Shown: piece by piece, positions 49,671-59,012 of the stretch
How the letters are laid out: each line of letters begins with the position of its first letter
Numbering within the stretch: the stretch's first letter is position 1
Source: CBDFHV01 sp965247705
Lineage (GTDB): Bacteria > Pseudomonadota > Alphaproteobacteria > Rhodospirillales > CAMCUA01
NCBI GenBank assembly: GCA_965247705.1
Contig: CBDFHV010000047.1
Coordinates: 1-64,000 of the forward strand
DNA length: 64,000 nt
Direction: 5' to 3'
Position numbers and translations under genes: made by a program
The notes under the pieces: model-generated
What the model saw: only the letters and a program-made list of their open reading frames with translations
What the model was told of the DNA's origin: nothing
Databases searched by the model: none

Positions 49671-51434
49671 ATGGGCCGCAACATCGACCCGGTCCGCCTG
49701 GAAGTCATCAAGAACGGCTTCGATGCCATCGCCGACGAGATCGCGCTGATCGTCCTCAGGACCGCCTACTCGGCGATCGTCCGGGATTCCATGGACTACT
49801 CGACGGCGATTTGCGACGCCGACGGGATGACCCTGGCCCAGGGGCTGACCACGCCGCTGCACCTGGGCAGCTTCTACGACGCCATGCGCAACCTGATCGG
49901 GCGGTATCGGGGGAAGGTCCATCCCGGCGATCTGTTCATCGGCAACGACCCCTACGTGGCGTCGGGGCAGCACCTTCCCGACATCTATATCGTCAAGCCC
50001 ATCTTCATCGACGACGTGCTGCGAGGCTGGGCGACGACCCTGGCGCACCACTCGGACGTGGGCGGCATCATCGCCGGCAGCAACGCCCTCGGGTCCTACG
50101 AGATCTATCAGGAAGGCCTGCGCATGCCCTTCCTCAAGCTCCATGACCGGGGCGTTCTCAACGAGGCGATCTGGGAAATCATCGAGACCAACGTGCGCGT
50201 CCCCGATCTGGTGCTCGGCGACCTTCAGGCCCAGATCGTCGCCTGCGAGGTGGGCGCCCGCGAATACCGCCGGATGTTCGACCGCTACGGCCCCGAGACC
50301 CTGCAACGCTATGCCACCGAACTGCAAGACTACGCCGAGGCCCTGGCGCGGAGCGAAATCGCCGAGATTCCGGACGGGACCTACACGTTCACCGACCACA
50401 TCGACGGTCTCGGCGAGGTACCCGAACCCATCCTGTTCCGGGTCGCGTTGACGGTCCGCGGGGACGAGGCGCTAATCGACTGGACCGGGACCGCCGGGCA
50501 GGTCAAGGCGGGCATCAACTCGCCGCTGCCGTTCACCAAGGCCGCGGCCTACACGGCGCTTCGCTCGGTGATGTCGAGCGACGTGCCCAACTGCCACGGC
50601 TACACCCGCCCCATCACCATCAAGGCGCCGGAGGGGTCCATCGTCAATCCCGTTCATCCCGCCGCTTGCGGCGCCCGCGGGATCACCGGGCTGCGCATGA
50701 TCGACTGTCTGTTCGGCGCCTTGGCCAAGGCGGTGCCGGAGAAGGTCGCGGCGGACAGCTGGGGCGGGCCCGCTCTACCGACCTTCGCCAGCTTCCGCGA
50801 CGGCCGCCCGTTCGTCTTCAGCGAGACCCTGATGGGCACCTGGGGCGGCACCGCGTTCCACGACGGCCAGGAGGGCGTGCCGCACATGGGCGGCAACCAG
50901 TCGAACGTCCCCATCGAGTTGATCGAGGCCGACTACCCCTTGCGTGTGGAAGAGTACGGCCTGCTGCCCGACAGCGGCGGTCCGGGAAAGTTTCGCGGCG
51001 GGCTCTCCATCGTGCGCTCCTATCGCGCCCTCGAAGACGACGTCATGCTGTCGCTACGCTCCGACAAGCGGGCCTACCCGCCTCACGGGCTCTTCGGCGG
51101 CGGCGAGGGCGCCCCGTGCATGAGCATCATCAATCCCGGAAGCGAGGACCGGGTGTTGCCGGTCCTGCTCATGGGGCCCGAGACGCTCAACGAGGGAGAC
51201 CTGTTCCACCACGTCATGCCGGGCGGCGGCGGCTACGGCGATCCGCTGGAGCGGGATCCGGAGGCGGTCCTGGACGACGTCTTCGAGGACAAAGTCAGCG
51301 TCGAGCAGGCGGCGGCGGCCTACGGCGTGGTCCTGCGACGGGATGCGGACGGGCAGCTCCGCGTCGACCCGGAGGCGACAGCCCGTGCCCGCGAGGGCAT
51401 GCGTGTCCGGTTCACAGACCGCCGGACGCCGTAA
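49671..51434 (+). CDS. Hydantoinase/oxoprolinase subunit B (HyuB family)
   Basis: A 587-aa protein with HyuB family features: DPVRLEVIKNGFDAIADEIALIVLRTAYS, MDYSTAICDADG, GDLFIGNDPYVASGQHLPDIYIVKP, AHHSDVGG, and SGGPGKFRGGLSIVRSY with MPGGGGYGDPLERD at the C-terminus. It is the partner of HyuA in an ATP-dependent cyclic amidase or 5-oxoprolinase-like enzyme. It is intact and starts three bases after the hyuA stop. It converges on an SDR gene with a 23-base overlap. Confidence 0.92.
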   Translation: MGRNIDPVRLEVIKNGFDAIADEIALIVLRTAYSAIVRDSMDYSTAICDADGMTLAQGLTTPLHLGSFYDAMRNLIGRYRGKVHPGDLFIGNDPYVASGQHLPDIYIVKPIFIDDVLRGWATTLAHHSDVGGIIAGSNALGSYEIYQEGLRMPFLKLHDRGVLNEAIWEIIETNVRVPDLVLGDLQAQIVACEVGAREYRRMFDRYGPETLQRYATELQDYAEALARSEIAEIPDGTYTFTDHIDGLGEVPEPILFRVALTVRGDEALIDWTGTAGQVKAGINSPLPFTKAAAYTALRSVMSSDVPNCHGYTRPITIKAPEGSIVNPVHPAACGARGITGLRMIDCLFGALAKAVPEKVAADSWGGPALPTFASFRDGRPFVFSETLMGTWGGTAFHDGQEGVPHMGGNQSNVPIELIEADYPLRVEEYGLLPDSGGPGKFRGGLSIVRSYRALEDDVMLSLRSDKRAYPPHGLFGGGEGAPCMSIINPGSEDRVLPVLLMGPETLNEGDLFHHVMPGGGGYGDPLERDPEAVLDDVFEDKVSVEQAAAAYGVVLRRDADGQLRVDPEATARAREGMRVRFTDRRTP

Positions 51435-52158
51435 GCCGCGCCCCGGTGACATAGGAGGCGGCTTCCGACAGCAGCCAGACGACCGCCTCGGCGATCTCGT
51501 CCGGCAGGGCGGCCCGGCCCAGGGGCACCAGCGGCGCCTTCTCGTCGACCCGCGCCGCGCCGCCGATGGGGGCCAGGAAGTCGGTCCGCGTGAGTCCCGG
51601 CGCGACCGCATTGACCCGGATTCCCTCTCCTGCCAGCTCTCGCGCCATGCCCACGGTCATCGCGTTGACTGCCCCCTTGGTGGCGGCGTAGTGCACGTAT
51701 TCTCCCGCGCCGCCCAGGTCCGCCGCCGTCGAGGAGATGTGGACAATCGAGCCGCCCGTACCGCCGTATCGGGAGGACATCCGCCGCGCCGCCTCGCGGG
51801 AGCACAGCATGGGGCCGATTACATTGACCGCCGTGAGGCGCGCCAGCATCGCGCCGTCGACATCCGCGACACGGTTCACGGTGCCCAGTTCGGCGGCGTT
51901 GTTGACCAGCGCCGTGACCCGCCCCAATGTACGGTCGACGGTCTCGAAAAGCCGAACGATGTCCCCCTCGATGCCGCAGTCGGCCCGCACCGCAATGCCG
52001 CGTCGACCGGTGGCCTGGACAGCCGAAATCACGCTATCGGCGGCGGCACCATGGGTCTTGTAAGAGATGGCGATATCGTAGCCGTCCCGTGCCAGTCGTG
52101 TCGCCGTCGCCGCCCCTATCCCCCGGCTGCCGCCGGTCACGATGGCGATACCCGTCAT
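51412..52158 (-). CDS. Short-chain dehydrogenase/reductase (FabG-like)
   Basis: A 248-aa classical SDR. The cofactor motif TGGSRGIGAATA is at 8-19 and VNNAAEL at about 85; the active site has ISSTAADLGG (Ser) and the YxxxK motif in YVHYAATKGAVNA. NAVAPGLTRTD and a C-terminal VTGARLTASGGL complete the family pattern. The substrate is unknown. The end overlaps hyuB. An IS1380 is inserted 34 bases before its ATG, likely affecting its promoter. Confidence 0.92.
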   Translation of the reverse strand: MTGIAIVTGGSRGIGAATATRLARDGYDIAISYKTHGAAADSVISAVQATGRRGIAVRADCGIEGDIVRLFETVDRTLGRVTALVNNAAELGTVNRVADVDGAMLARLTAVNVIGPMLCSREAARRMSSRYGGTGGSIVHISSTAADLGGAGEYVHYAATKGAVNAMTVGMARELAGEGIRVNAVAPGLTRTDFLAPIGGAARVDEKAPLVPLGRAALPDEIAEAVVWLLSEAASYVTGARLTASGGL

Positions 52159-52192
52159 TTTCGAACTCCCCGATCCGCGGCCGTCATCCTAG

Positions 52193-53790
52193 CCCGAATT
52201 ATTCACGGCGCTGATTGAAAATGCTGGTGAGCGTAGATTAACCTGTTGAAATGCCGTATGATTTTGGTGTCAAGACAAGATCACATGGCAACAGAACAAC
52301 CCACGGCTCACCATGAACGAGATTACCCCCTATCTCCCTGGTTTGTCGCCCGTTGGAGGCAAGCCGCTTTGCGCCCGCTTCGACGGCGGACGGCTGTCGT
52401 CGGACGGCGGGGTGTTGTTGTTGGGCGAGATCGACAGGCGGCTCGGCATCGCCGACGTGCTCGCTTCCTGCGTCACCGACGTGCGCGACCCGGCGAGCAC
52501 GACCCACGCTTACGTAGACATGATCCGGGCGCGCCTGTTCGCTATTGCCTGCGGGTATGAGGATTGCGACGACCTCGACGTTCTGCGTTTCGATCCGGCG
52601 TTCAAGCTGGCCTGTGGCCGTTTGTCCGAGAGCGGCGACGACCTGATGAGCCAACCGACCCTGTCGCGCCTCGAGAACGCGCCGTCATGGCGCGCGCTCG
52701 GGCGCATGGGGCTGTCGATGATCGATCTGTTTTGCGCCAGCTTCAAGCGCGTTCCGGCGCGCATCGTTCTCGATATCGACGACACCGACGATGCCGTTCA
52801 CGGCGGCCAGCAGCTGGCGCTGTTCAACGCCCATTACGACGACTATTGCTTCCAACCCATCCATATCTTCGAGGCGGCCACCGGCAAGCCGGTGATGTCA
52901 CTGCTGCGTCCCGGCAAGCGGCCCTCCGGCGACGAGGCGGCGCGGATCCTGAGACACGTCATCGGCCGCATCCGCCGCAACTGGCCACGGGTCGAGATCA
53001 CCGTGCGGGGCGATGGCCACTACGCCACGCCGGAGGCCATGGAATTCCTCGAACGTCAGGGCTGCGGCTACATCTTCGGGCTTTCCGGCAACGCCCGGCT
53101 GAACAGGATCGGCCAGCCGTGGTGCGAGGACGCCCCGTGCGCCGGGCGGGGCAGGGAAAGGATAAGGTGCGCCGCTTCTTCCACACCGGCTACCAGGCCA
53201 AAAGCTGGTCACGGCAACGCTCGGTCATCGCCCGCGTGGAAGCTACCGCCAAGGGCTGTGACGTCCGCTTCGTCGTCACCAACCTGAGCGGCCGCGCCAA
53301 GGCGCTCTACGAGAAGGTCTACTGCGCCCGCGGGCGGATGGAAAACATGATCAAGGACCACAAGCTCTACACCAAGTCCGACCGCACGTCGTGCCACCGT
53401 TGGGAGGCCAACCAGTTCCGCCTCTTCCTGCATACCGGCGCCTACTGGCTGCTGCATCAGCTTCGCCAAGCGGCGCCTCGGAAATCGCTGTGGCGAACGG
53501 CCACCTTCGAAACCCTGCGCCGGGCGTTTCTCAAAATCGCCGTCCGCGTCGAGGAGCTCAAGTCGCGCCTCAGGATCGCCCTGCCTTCGGCCTATCCCTA
53601 TCAGCCGGCCATGATCGCCATCGCCGGGCGCATCACCGCCCAAGGGCCCTGAACCAAGCGGCAGGTGCCGCCGGACGAGCCCCGAACAACAACCTCCAAC
53701 CTCTCCGACAATCCGTCTCAAAAATCGCCGTCAACCCGGTCGCTACCGCTCGTCCCGCTGAAATCCGATGGCCGTCATGAATAATTCGGG
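52193..53790 (+). mobile_element. IS1380-family insertion sequence
   Basis: About 1598 bp. Ends are CCCGAATTATTCA and its complement TGAATAATTCGGG, flanked by a 4-bp direct repeat CTAG (52189-52192 and 53791-53794). Size, end sequence and short target duplication fit IS1380. The transposase is frameshifted, so this copy is probably not autonomous. Confidence 0.85.
52313..53652 (+). pseudogene. IS1380-family transposase, frameshifted
   Basis: The frame starts MNEITPYLPGLSPVGG and FDGGRLSSDGGVLLLGEIDRRLG, the IS1380 N-terminus. The catalytic Asp is in IVLDIDDTDDAVHGGQQ and the second in ITVRGDGHYATPEAMEF. Between about 53125 and 53160 the frame moves by -1. The rest continues as KDKVRRFFHTGYQAKSWS, ENMIKDHKLYTKSDRTSCH and EANQFRLFLHTGAYWLLHQLR. 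The break lies between the second Asp and the Glu region, so activity is lost. Confidence 0.88.
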
Positions 53791-53959
53791 CTAGATCGGC
53801 ATCCGATCGTACGGAATCGCCTTCGGCGAGGCGCCCGGTCTGCTATCGACAATGAACCGCTGAGCAGAGACGCCGGCTGTCGCTCCGATCACGTCCGGAC
53901 ACCTCCCAGCTCCGGTCGCGGCCGGGACCGCCGGCTTACGGGGAAAAATGACCCAACGC

Positions 53960-55372
53960 TTATATTCGCAAGAGCACCGCGGCCGATAATCCATCGCCTT
54001 GGAAGGGGCAATCCGAAACGCCTCCTTTGCCAAATCCTACGCTCCAACGCCGCGGCCAGTTCAGCCTCTCGGGCCCCCATGACGATGCCGCGCTAAGCGA
54101 AGACCACGATGAAACATCGTTCGCTCGCCAGAGTACGCCGCCCGGCCCCATGCCGGCATGGATGGCGATCTGCAGGTCAAAGGGTTCGTTCGCGTCCAGG
54201 CTTGGGCCAAACCAATAGTGCGGACTGCGTCCTGGCCTTGGACCGATGATCGCGGTGAGGCGTTGGGGCCGTCCCGTCAGTCCAATCCACAACGGCGCCA
54301 AGGCGGAACCTTCCGACCAGGCGGAGAGGAATGTTTGCGCCCGACCACTGTGTCCGGCGCTCGCGGTGCCTGAGAATCGCCAGGCGATCAGAGGCGTTTC
54401 ATCATCGTCGGCAGTCAGTTTGCCCTGCACGGGTGCGACCAGTTCGCCGTCCGCAAGCGGCTCCCATTCACTGCAAGGCGGTAGTTGCGGAGGCCACGAC
54501 AACCGCTCACGAACCCGTCCCGCCGGATCGAGCACCTGATAGCGGAGACCCCGTTCATCGAGCGCGGCTTGGACGCAGTGCAGATACTCGACATCCTCGG
54601 GCATACGGTGCGCAGTGCCGGCACCCGCCGTCAGGATTTGAAGAACACCTTCGTGCACCTGGACATCGAAGGCCAGGATATGGCTGCACAGATAGGCAAA
54701 GACCTCATTATCCACCAGTATTCGCCAGAATGTGCCCGCATGTTCGGCGCCGATCTGTCGCTGACAGTCGCCTGAAAAGCCGTTGATCGGGAACACCGGG
54801 TGATGGCCGATCACGAACTTGAACCGGGCGTCGGCATGTCGACCGAGGGTCTCCTTTAGCCAATCCGTCTCGACATGGCCTTCGCCGCCAAGGCCGGACC
54901 ATCCCGTATGCACGAAGACGAGCAACAGATCGTCGCGGCGTACGAAGTACGACAGGCCTTCCTGGCCCGGCGGCCCATTGCGCGGCACGTGAGGCAGCAT
55001 CTCCGTGAAGACCCGTTCACTCATGGCATCGTAAGTCGTGTGATTGGCCGTCGCGTGGTAGAGCGGGACAGCTTGTCGATCCAGCCAGGCCATTTCCACG
55101 TCGAGCCAATAACGCCATTGCGCCCTCAGCGCGTCCTCGTCGGTCGTCAGGCCGACAACCTCATCGCCCGGGAAAACGATGAAATCGGGCCTCGGCGAAA
55201 GCCGGGAGACAACGGCGTTTACCGTGGCAAAGGCCCGTTCGTGGGGGGCGCCGGGGACACCGGAGCACGAATCGCCATAGAGCACGAATTGATGACCGGG
55301 GCCTCTGGGGGTGAGGGCCGGGATTTCCTCGGGCAGAATCGGGATTGCGGCCTCGGCTTCGACTTCGGTCAT
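53960..55372 (-). CDS. Metallophosphoesterase-like protein with divergent metal motifs
   Basis: A 470-aa protein whose first 270 residues have a calcineurin-like order of motifs: VLYGDSCSG, VFPGDEVVG, ANHTTYDAM, VIGHHPVF and LCSHILAFDVQVH. In canonical enzymes these read DxH, GDxx, GNHE/D, GHxP and GHxH; here the GNHE and GHxH blocks are changed (ANHTT, CSHILA), so metal binding may be altered. The C-terminal 180 residues resemble a beta-rich LamG/concanavalin-like module (WYGFGPSLD-like YWFGPSLDANEPFDLQIAIH). No signal peptide is seen. It lies upstream of the gamma-glutamyltransferase genes on the same strand order but as a separate unit. Confidence 0.65.
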   Translation of the reverse strand: MTEVEAEAAIPILPEEIPALTPRGPGHQFVLYGDSCSGVPGAPHERAFATVNAVVSRLSPRPDFIVFPGDEVVGLTTDEDALRAQWRYWLDVEMAWLDRQAVPLYHATANHTTYDAMSERVFTEMLPHVPRNGPPGQEGLSYFVRRDDLLLVFVHTGWSGLGGEGHVETDWLKETLGRHADARFKFVIGHHPVFPINGFSGDCQRQIGAEHAGTFWRILVDNEVFAYLCSHILAFDVQVHEGVLQILTAGAGTAHRMPEDVEYLHCVQAALDERGLRYQVLDPAGRVRERLSWPPQLPPCSEWEPLADGELVAPVQGKLTADDDETPLIAWRFSGTASAGHSGRAQTFLSAWSEGSALAPLWIGLTGRPQRLTAIIGPRPGRSPHYWFGPSLDANEPFDLQIAIHAGMGPGGVLWRANDVSSWSSLSAASSWGPERLNWPRRWSVGFGKGGVSDCPFQGDGLSAAVLLRI

Positions 55373-55438
55373 ATCGGTTTCAGTTGGAACATGATGTCTC
55401 GGACAGGCAAGGCGGATCTTGCCAGTGGGTCGGCGTTT

Positions 55439-57178
55439 TCACCAGCCGATGGCGTAGGCGGTCAGGCGGTGGTCGGCGCCGCCTTCCATGACTCCCGTGA
55501 CCAGGTCTTTGCGGATCGTGCATACCGAGCCCGACAGCCACTCCCGCGCCGGCCACCAGGTCACCTCGTGGCCGAAGTCCGCCAGTTCGTTGCCGATGGG
55601 GCCGTCGATGGTTCGTTCAAGGGTCAGCCGGCCCGGGAAGTACTCGTGGGGCAACGCGGAGCCCGGCCAGCTATAGCTGGCGAACCGGGGGGCCTCGACC
55701 GCGGCCTGGGGCGTCATACCGAAGACGATCTGATTGAGGAATACCTGAACTTGAGACTGTCCCAGCACCTCGCTTCCCGGCGAGCCGATGGGCATCACCA
55801 GTGTGCTGTCGCCAATGACCAGCATGGGGTTGGCCGACATCCGTGGACGCCTGCCCGGCGCGACGCTGGCCGGATGCGCAGGATCCGTGTAGGCGCGCGA
55901 ACCCCACATGGACGCCGTGATCCCGGTTCCCGGAACCACCATGCCCGATATCGTCGAATCGCTGGGGGTCGTCGAGTAGATGTTGCCGAAGCGATCAGCG
56001 ACGCAGAGGTACGAGGTCTCCAAGGCCGGTGGCGCGGGTTCGGTGGCCGCCGAGGAATCGGGGCGCCAGGGGGGCAATTGGTAGCCCGCCACGTCGCCGA
56101 AAGGCGGCATCTCGGGCCAAGCCTCGTCGGAGCGGATTAGCTGCCGGCGTCGCTCTGCGTAGGCCTTGGACAGCAGCGTGTCCAGCGGCACGTCGACGAA
56201 TTTTGGGTCGCCGAAATACGCTTCCCGGTCGGCGGCGGCCAGTTTCAGGGCCTCGGCGACAACGTGAATGTAGGCGGCCGAATTGTGGCCCATGGACAGA
56301 AGGTCGATGCCATCCAGGATGCTCAGGGTCTCCAGAACCATGGGCCCCTGGCACCATGGTCCGCAGCCATAGACGTCGAGATCGCGGAAGCGAATGCGGC
56401 ACGGGGCCTCGATGTCGATGCGAAAGCCGGCCAAGTCCTCCGCCGTCAGAAGGCCCCCGTTTTCCTTCTGGTGCTTGGCGATCCCTGCCGCGATGTCGCC
56501 CTTGTAGAAGGCGTCTCGCGCCGCCTGGATGCCAGCGTCTCGACCATGGCGGGCGTGGGCCGCTTCCTCGTCGGCCATGTATTGGAGGCTGGCGGCCAAG
56601 TCCGCCTGGACGAAGATCTCGCCGACCTGGGGCAGGCGACCGCCGGGCCTGTAAATGGCCGCCGTCGACGGCCACTGACTGAATTCGGGCGCCATCTCCT
56701 CCAGGCGCTCCGCCATCATCGGATACATGGGAAAGCCGTCTCGGGCGAAGCGGATGGCCGCCGCCGCCACGTCGCCGAAGGACATGGTGCCGTATTCCTC
56801 CAGCGCGGTGAGCCAGATATCCGGGGCCGCCGGCACCACCGTGTGCAGGATGCCCGTCGGCACGCGGCCGCCATGATGCTGGTGAAAGTACGCGCAGGTC
56901 GCCGCCTCCGGCCACGTGCCGACGCCGCTGATGACCACCACCTCGCGGCGATCGGCCAGGTAGATCATCGTCGGGGCGACGCCGCCGAAGCCAGTAAACT
57001 CGCTCTGCAGGACATTGGTCGCGATGCCCGCGGCGACGCCCGCGTCGACGGCGTTGCCGCCCGCCTCGAGGATCACAAAGGCGGCTGTCGAGGCGTAGTA
57101 GTGGCCCGACACCACCAGGTGGTCGCGGGCCATGATGCCGGGTCGATGCGGACGATCTGGGTCGGGCTGACTTGCCAT
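55439..57178 (-). CDS. Gamma-glutamyltransferase family protein (GGT 1)
   Basis: A 579-aa Ntn-hydrolase. The large-subunit start has ASTAAFVILEAGGNAVDAGVAAG and FTGFGGVAPTMIYL; the catalytic Thr that begins the small subunit is in ALETSYLCVADRFGN, followed by GMVVPGTGI, PGRRPRMSANPMLV and GSPGSEVL. The usual TTH is TSY here. No signal peptide is apparent, unlike many periplasmic GGTs. It is the second gene of a tandem pair, 14 bases before GGT 2 in coordinates, i.e. downstream in the operon. Family members cleave gamma-glutamyl compounds or glutaryl/other acyl substrates. Confidence 0.88.
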   Translation of the reverse strand: MASQPDPDRPHRPGIMARDHLVVSGHYYASTAAFVILEAGGNAVDAGVAAGIATNVLQSEFTGFGGVAPTMIYLADRREVVVISGVGTWPEAATCAYFHQHHGGRVPTGILHTVVPAAPDIWLTALEEYGTMSFGDVAAAAIRFARDGFPMYPMMAERLEEMAPEFSQWPSTAAIYRPGGRLPQVGEIFVQADLAASLQYMADEEAAHARHGRDAGIQAARDAFYKGDIAAGIAKHQKENGGLLTAEDLAGFRIDIEAPCRIRFRDLDVYGCGPWCQGPMVLETLSILDGIDLLSMGHNSAAYIHVVAEALKLAAADREAYFGDPKFVDVPLDTLLSKAYAERRRQLIRSDEAWPEMPPFGDVAGYQLPPWRPDSSAATEPAPPALETSYLCVADRFGNIYSTTPSDSTISGMVVPGTGITASMWGSRAYTDPAHPASVAPGRRPRMSANPMLVIGDSTLVMPIGSPGSEVLGQSQVQVFLNQIVFGMTPQAAVEAPRFASYSWPGSALPHEYFPGRLTLERTIDGPIGNELADFGHEVTWWPAREWLSGSVCTIRKDLVTGVMEGGADHRLTAYAIGW

Positions 57179-57192
57179 GATGGGGCCCCGAT

Positions 57193-58968
57193 CTACACGG
57201 CCATGGCGCCGGAGACCCGGCGGGGATCGTGGGCGGCGTGCAGGATGCCGGTTTCGTCGTTGGCGAGGATGGCGCACACCGTTGCGATGTCGGCGTGACT
57301 TGCCTCCGGTCCCCAGTCGGGCCACCAGGTCACCCGGTGACCCAGATCGGCGAGCGCCTTGCCCGTCGCCCTGTCGATCCGGCCCTCCAGGTACAGGCTG
57401 GCGGGTTCGTAGCTGTGGGGCGGATCGGGAACCAGGGTCTGGGGGAAGCTGTGGGTGTTGAACCGGGGCGCCTCGACCGCATCCTGGGGGTCCATGCCGA
57501 ACACCGCCACATTGAGCAACACTTGGGTCATGGCCTGGAGCTGATTGTCCGAGCCGGGCGTACCGAACGGCATCAGCCACCGGCCATCGCGGACGGCGAG
57601 GGCCGGGCCATTGGTCATGCGCGGGCGCTTTCCCGGCGCCACGCAGGCGGGATGGGCGGGGTCGGTCCGTCCGCCCTTGCCCCGCCCCGAAGGCACGATT
57701 CCGGTTCCCGGCACCACCGGGGCGCCACCGTTACCGTCGCTGGGGGTGGCGGCGAACGCGTTGCCATGGCCGTCGACCACACAGATGAAGGAGGTATCAG
57801 TGGACATGTCGGCCGCGGCGCCCGTCCGCACGCCGAGACCGGCCTTGGCGTCGGAGGACGACGGCCACGGGGCTCCGGCGATGCGGGCCGGCGGCGGCAT
57901 CTCGGGCCACGCCCTGTCGTCCTGGATTTGCTGGCGCCGTTCGGCGGCGTGGGTGGCGGAAAGGAGCGTCCGCACGGGGACGTCGACGAACAGCGGGTCG
58001 CCGAAGTAGGCCTCCCGGTCCGCCGCCGCCAGCTTGATCGCTTCCACCACGGCATGGATGTAACGGGTCGAGTTGTGGCCGAGCGCCAAAGGATCCATCC
58101 CGTCGAGGATATTCAGGACCTCCAGCATCATGGGTCCTTGGCACCACGGCCCGCCGGTGAAGACGTCCGTATCGCCGGCGAAGCGGGTCCGGCACGGCGG
58201 CTCTATCCGCACCCGGAAGCCCGCCATGTCCTCGACCGTCAGTTGCCCGCCGGTTTCCTTCTGGTGGCGGGCGATCTTCGCCGCGATGTCGCCACGGTAG
58301 AACGCATCGCGGGCCGCTTGCAGACCGGCCTCGCGACCCCGCTTGGCGTGGGCCGTTTCCTCGTCGGCCAGGTACTGGATGGTGCGTGCGAGATCGGTCT
58401 GGACGAACAAGTCTCCCGGCCGCGGAACGTGGCCGCCCGGCAAATAGATCTCCCCCGTACCCGGCATGGCCCGGAAGTCGTCCTCCCGACCGGCGACGAT
58501 TTCGCTCATGAGCCGATACATGGGAAACCCGTCACGGGCGTAGCGGATGGTCGCCTCGGCGACGGCGCCGAAGGACATGGTCCCGAAGGCTTCGAGCGCC
58601 GTAATCCACGCGTCGGGCGCGCCGGGCACGACCGTCTGCAAGGCGCCTTCCATGAGGCCGCCGTGATGGTCGTGGAAGTGCTGGCAAGTCAGGGACTTGG
58701 GCCACGTGCCGACGCCGCTGATGGTGACCACTTCGTCCCGGTCGGCCAGGTAGATCAGGATCGGCGCCACACCGGCGAAGCCGACCATCAGGCTCTCGAC
58801 GACGCCGAGCATGAGTCCCCCCGCCACGCCCGCGTCCACCGCGTTGCCGCCAGCCTCGAGGACCTGGAGGCCCGCTTGGGCGGCGAGGTAGTGACCGGAC
58901 GCCGCCGCGTGCCGGGTGCCCGAAATCCTGGCGCGGTAGGGCGGAAGGGACGAGTCGTTTGCGGGCAT
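57193..58968 (-). CDS. Gamma-glutamyltransferase family protein (GGT 2)
   Basis: A 591-aa paralogue of the neighbour at 55439-57178 with the same order of blocks: LQVLEAGGNAVDAGVAGG, VGFAGVAPILIYL, MSFGAVAEATIRYARDGFPMY, GGPWCQGPMMLEVLNIL, the catalytic Thr in STDTSFICVVDGHGN, and PVVPGTGIV. The ATG at 58968 follows an AAAGGAGGACC ribosome site and is the first gene of the pair. Strong resemblance between the two proteins suggests a tandem duplication with later divergence of the substrate pocket. The IS array begins 45 bases upstream and may now supply or block its promoter. Confidence 0.88.
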   Translation of the reverse strand: MPANDSSLPPYRARISGTRHAAASGHYLAAQAGLQVLEAGGNAVDAGVAGGLMLGVVESLMVGFAGVAPILIYLADRDEVVTISGVGTWPKSLTCQHFHDHHGGLMEGALQTVVPGAPDAWITALEAFGTMSFGAVAEATIRYARDGFPMYRLMSEIVAGREDDFRAMPGTGEIYLPGGHVPRPGDLFVQTDLARTIQYLADEETAHAKRGREAGLQAARDAFYRGDIAAKIARHQKETGGQLTVEDMAGFRVRIEPPCRTRFAGDTDVFTGGPWCQGPMMLEVLNILDGMDPLALGHNSTRYIHAVVEAIKLAAADREAYFGDPLFVDVPVRTLLSATHAAERRQQIQDDRAWPEMPPPARIAGAPWPSSSDAKAGLGVRTGAAADMSTDTSFICVVDGHGNAFAATPSDGNGGAPVVPGTGIVPSGRGKGGRTDPAHPACVAPGKRPRMTNGPALAVRDGRWLMPFGTPGSDNQLQAMTQVLLNVAVFGMDPQDAVEAPRFNTHSFPQTLVPDPPHSYEPASLYLEGRIDRATGKALADLGHRVTWWPDWGPEASHADIATVCAILANDETGILHAAHDPRRVSGAMAV

Positions 58969-59012
58969 GAGGTCCTCCTTTACCGTCGGAATGGCATTGT
59001 TCGACCAGACCG

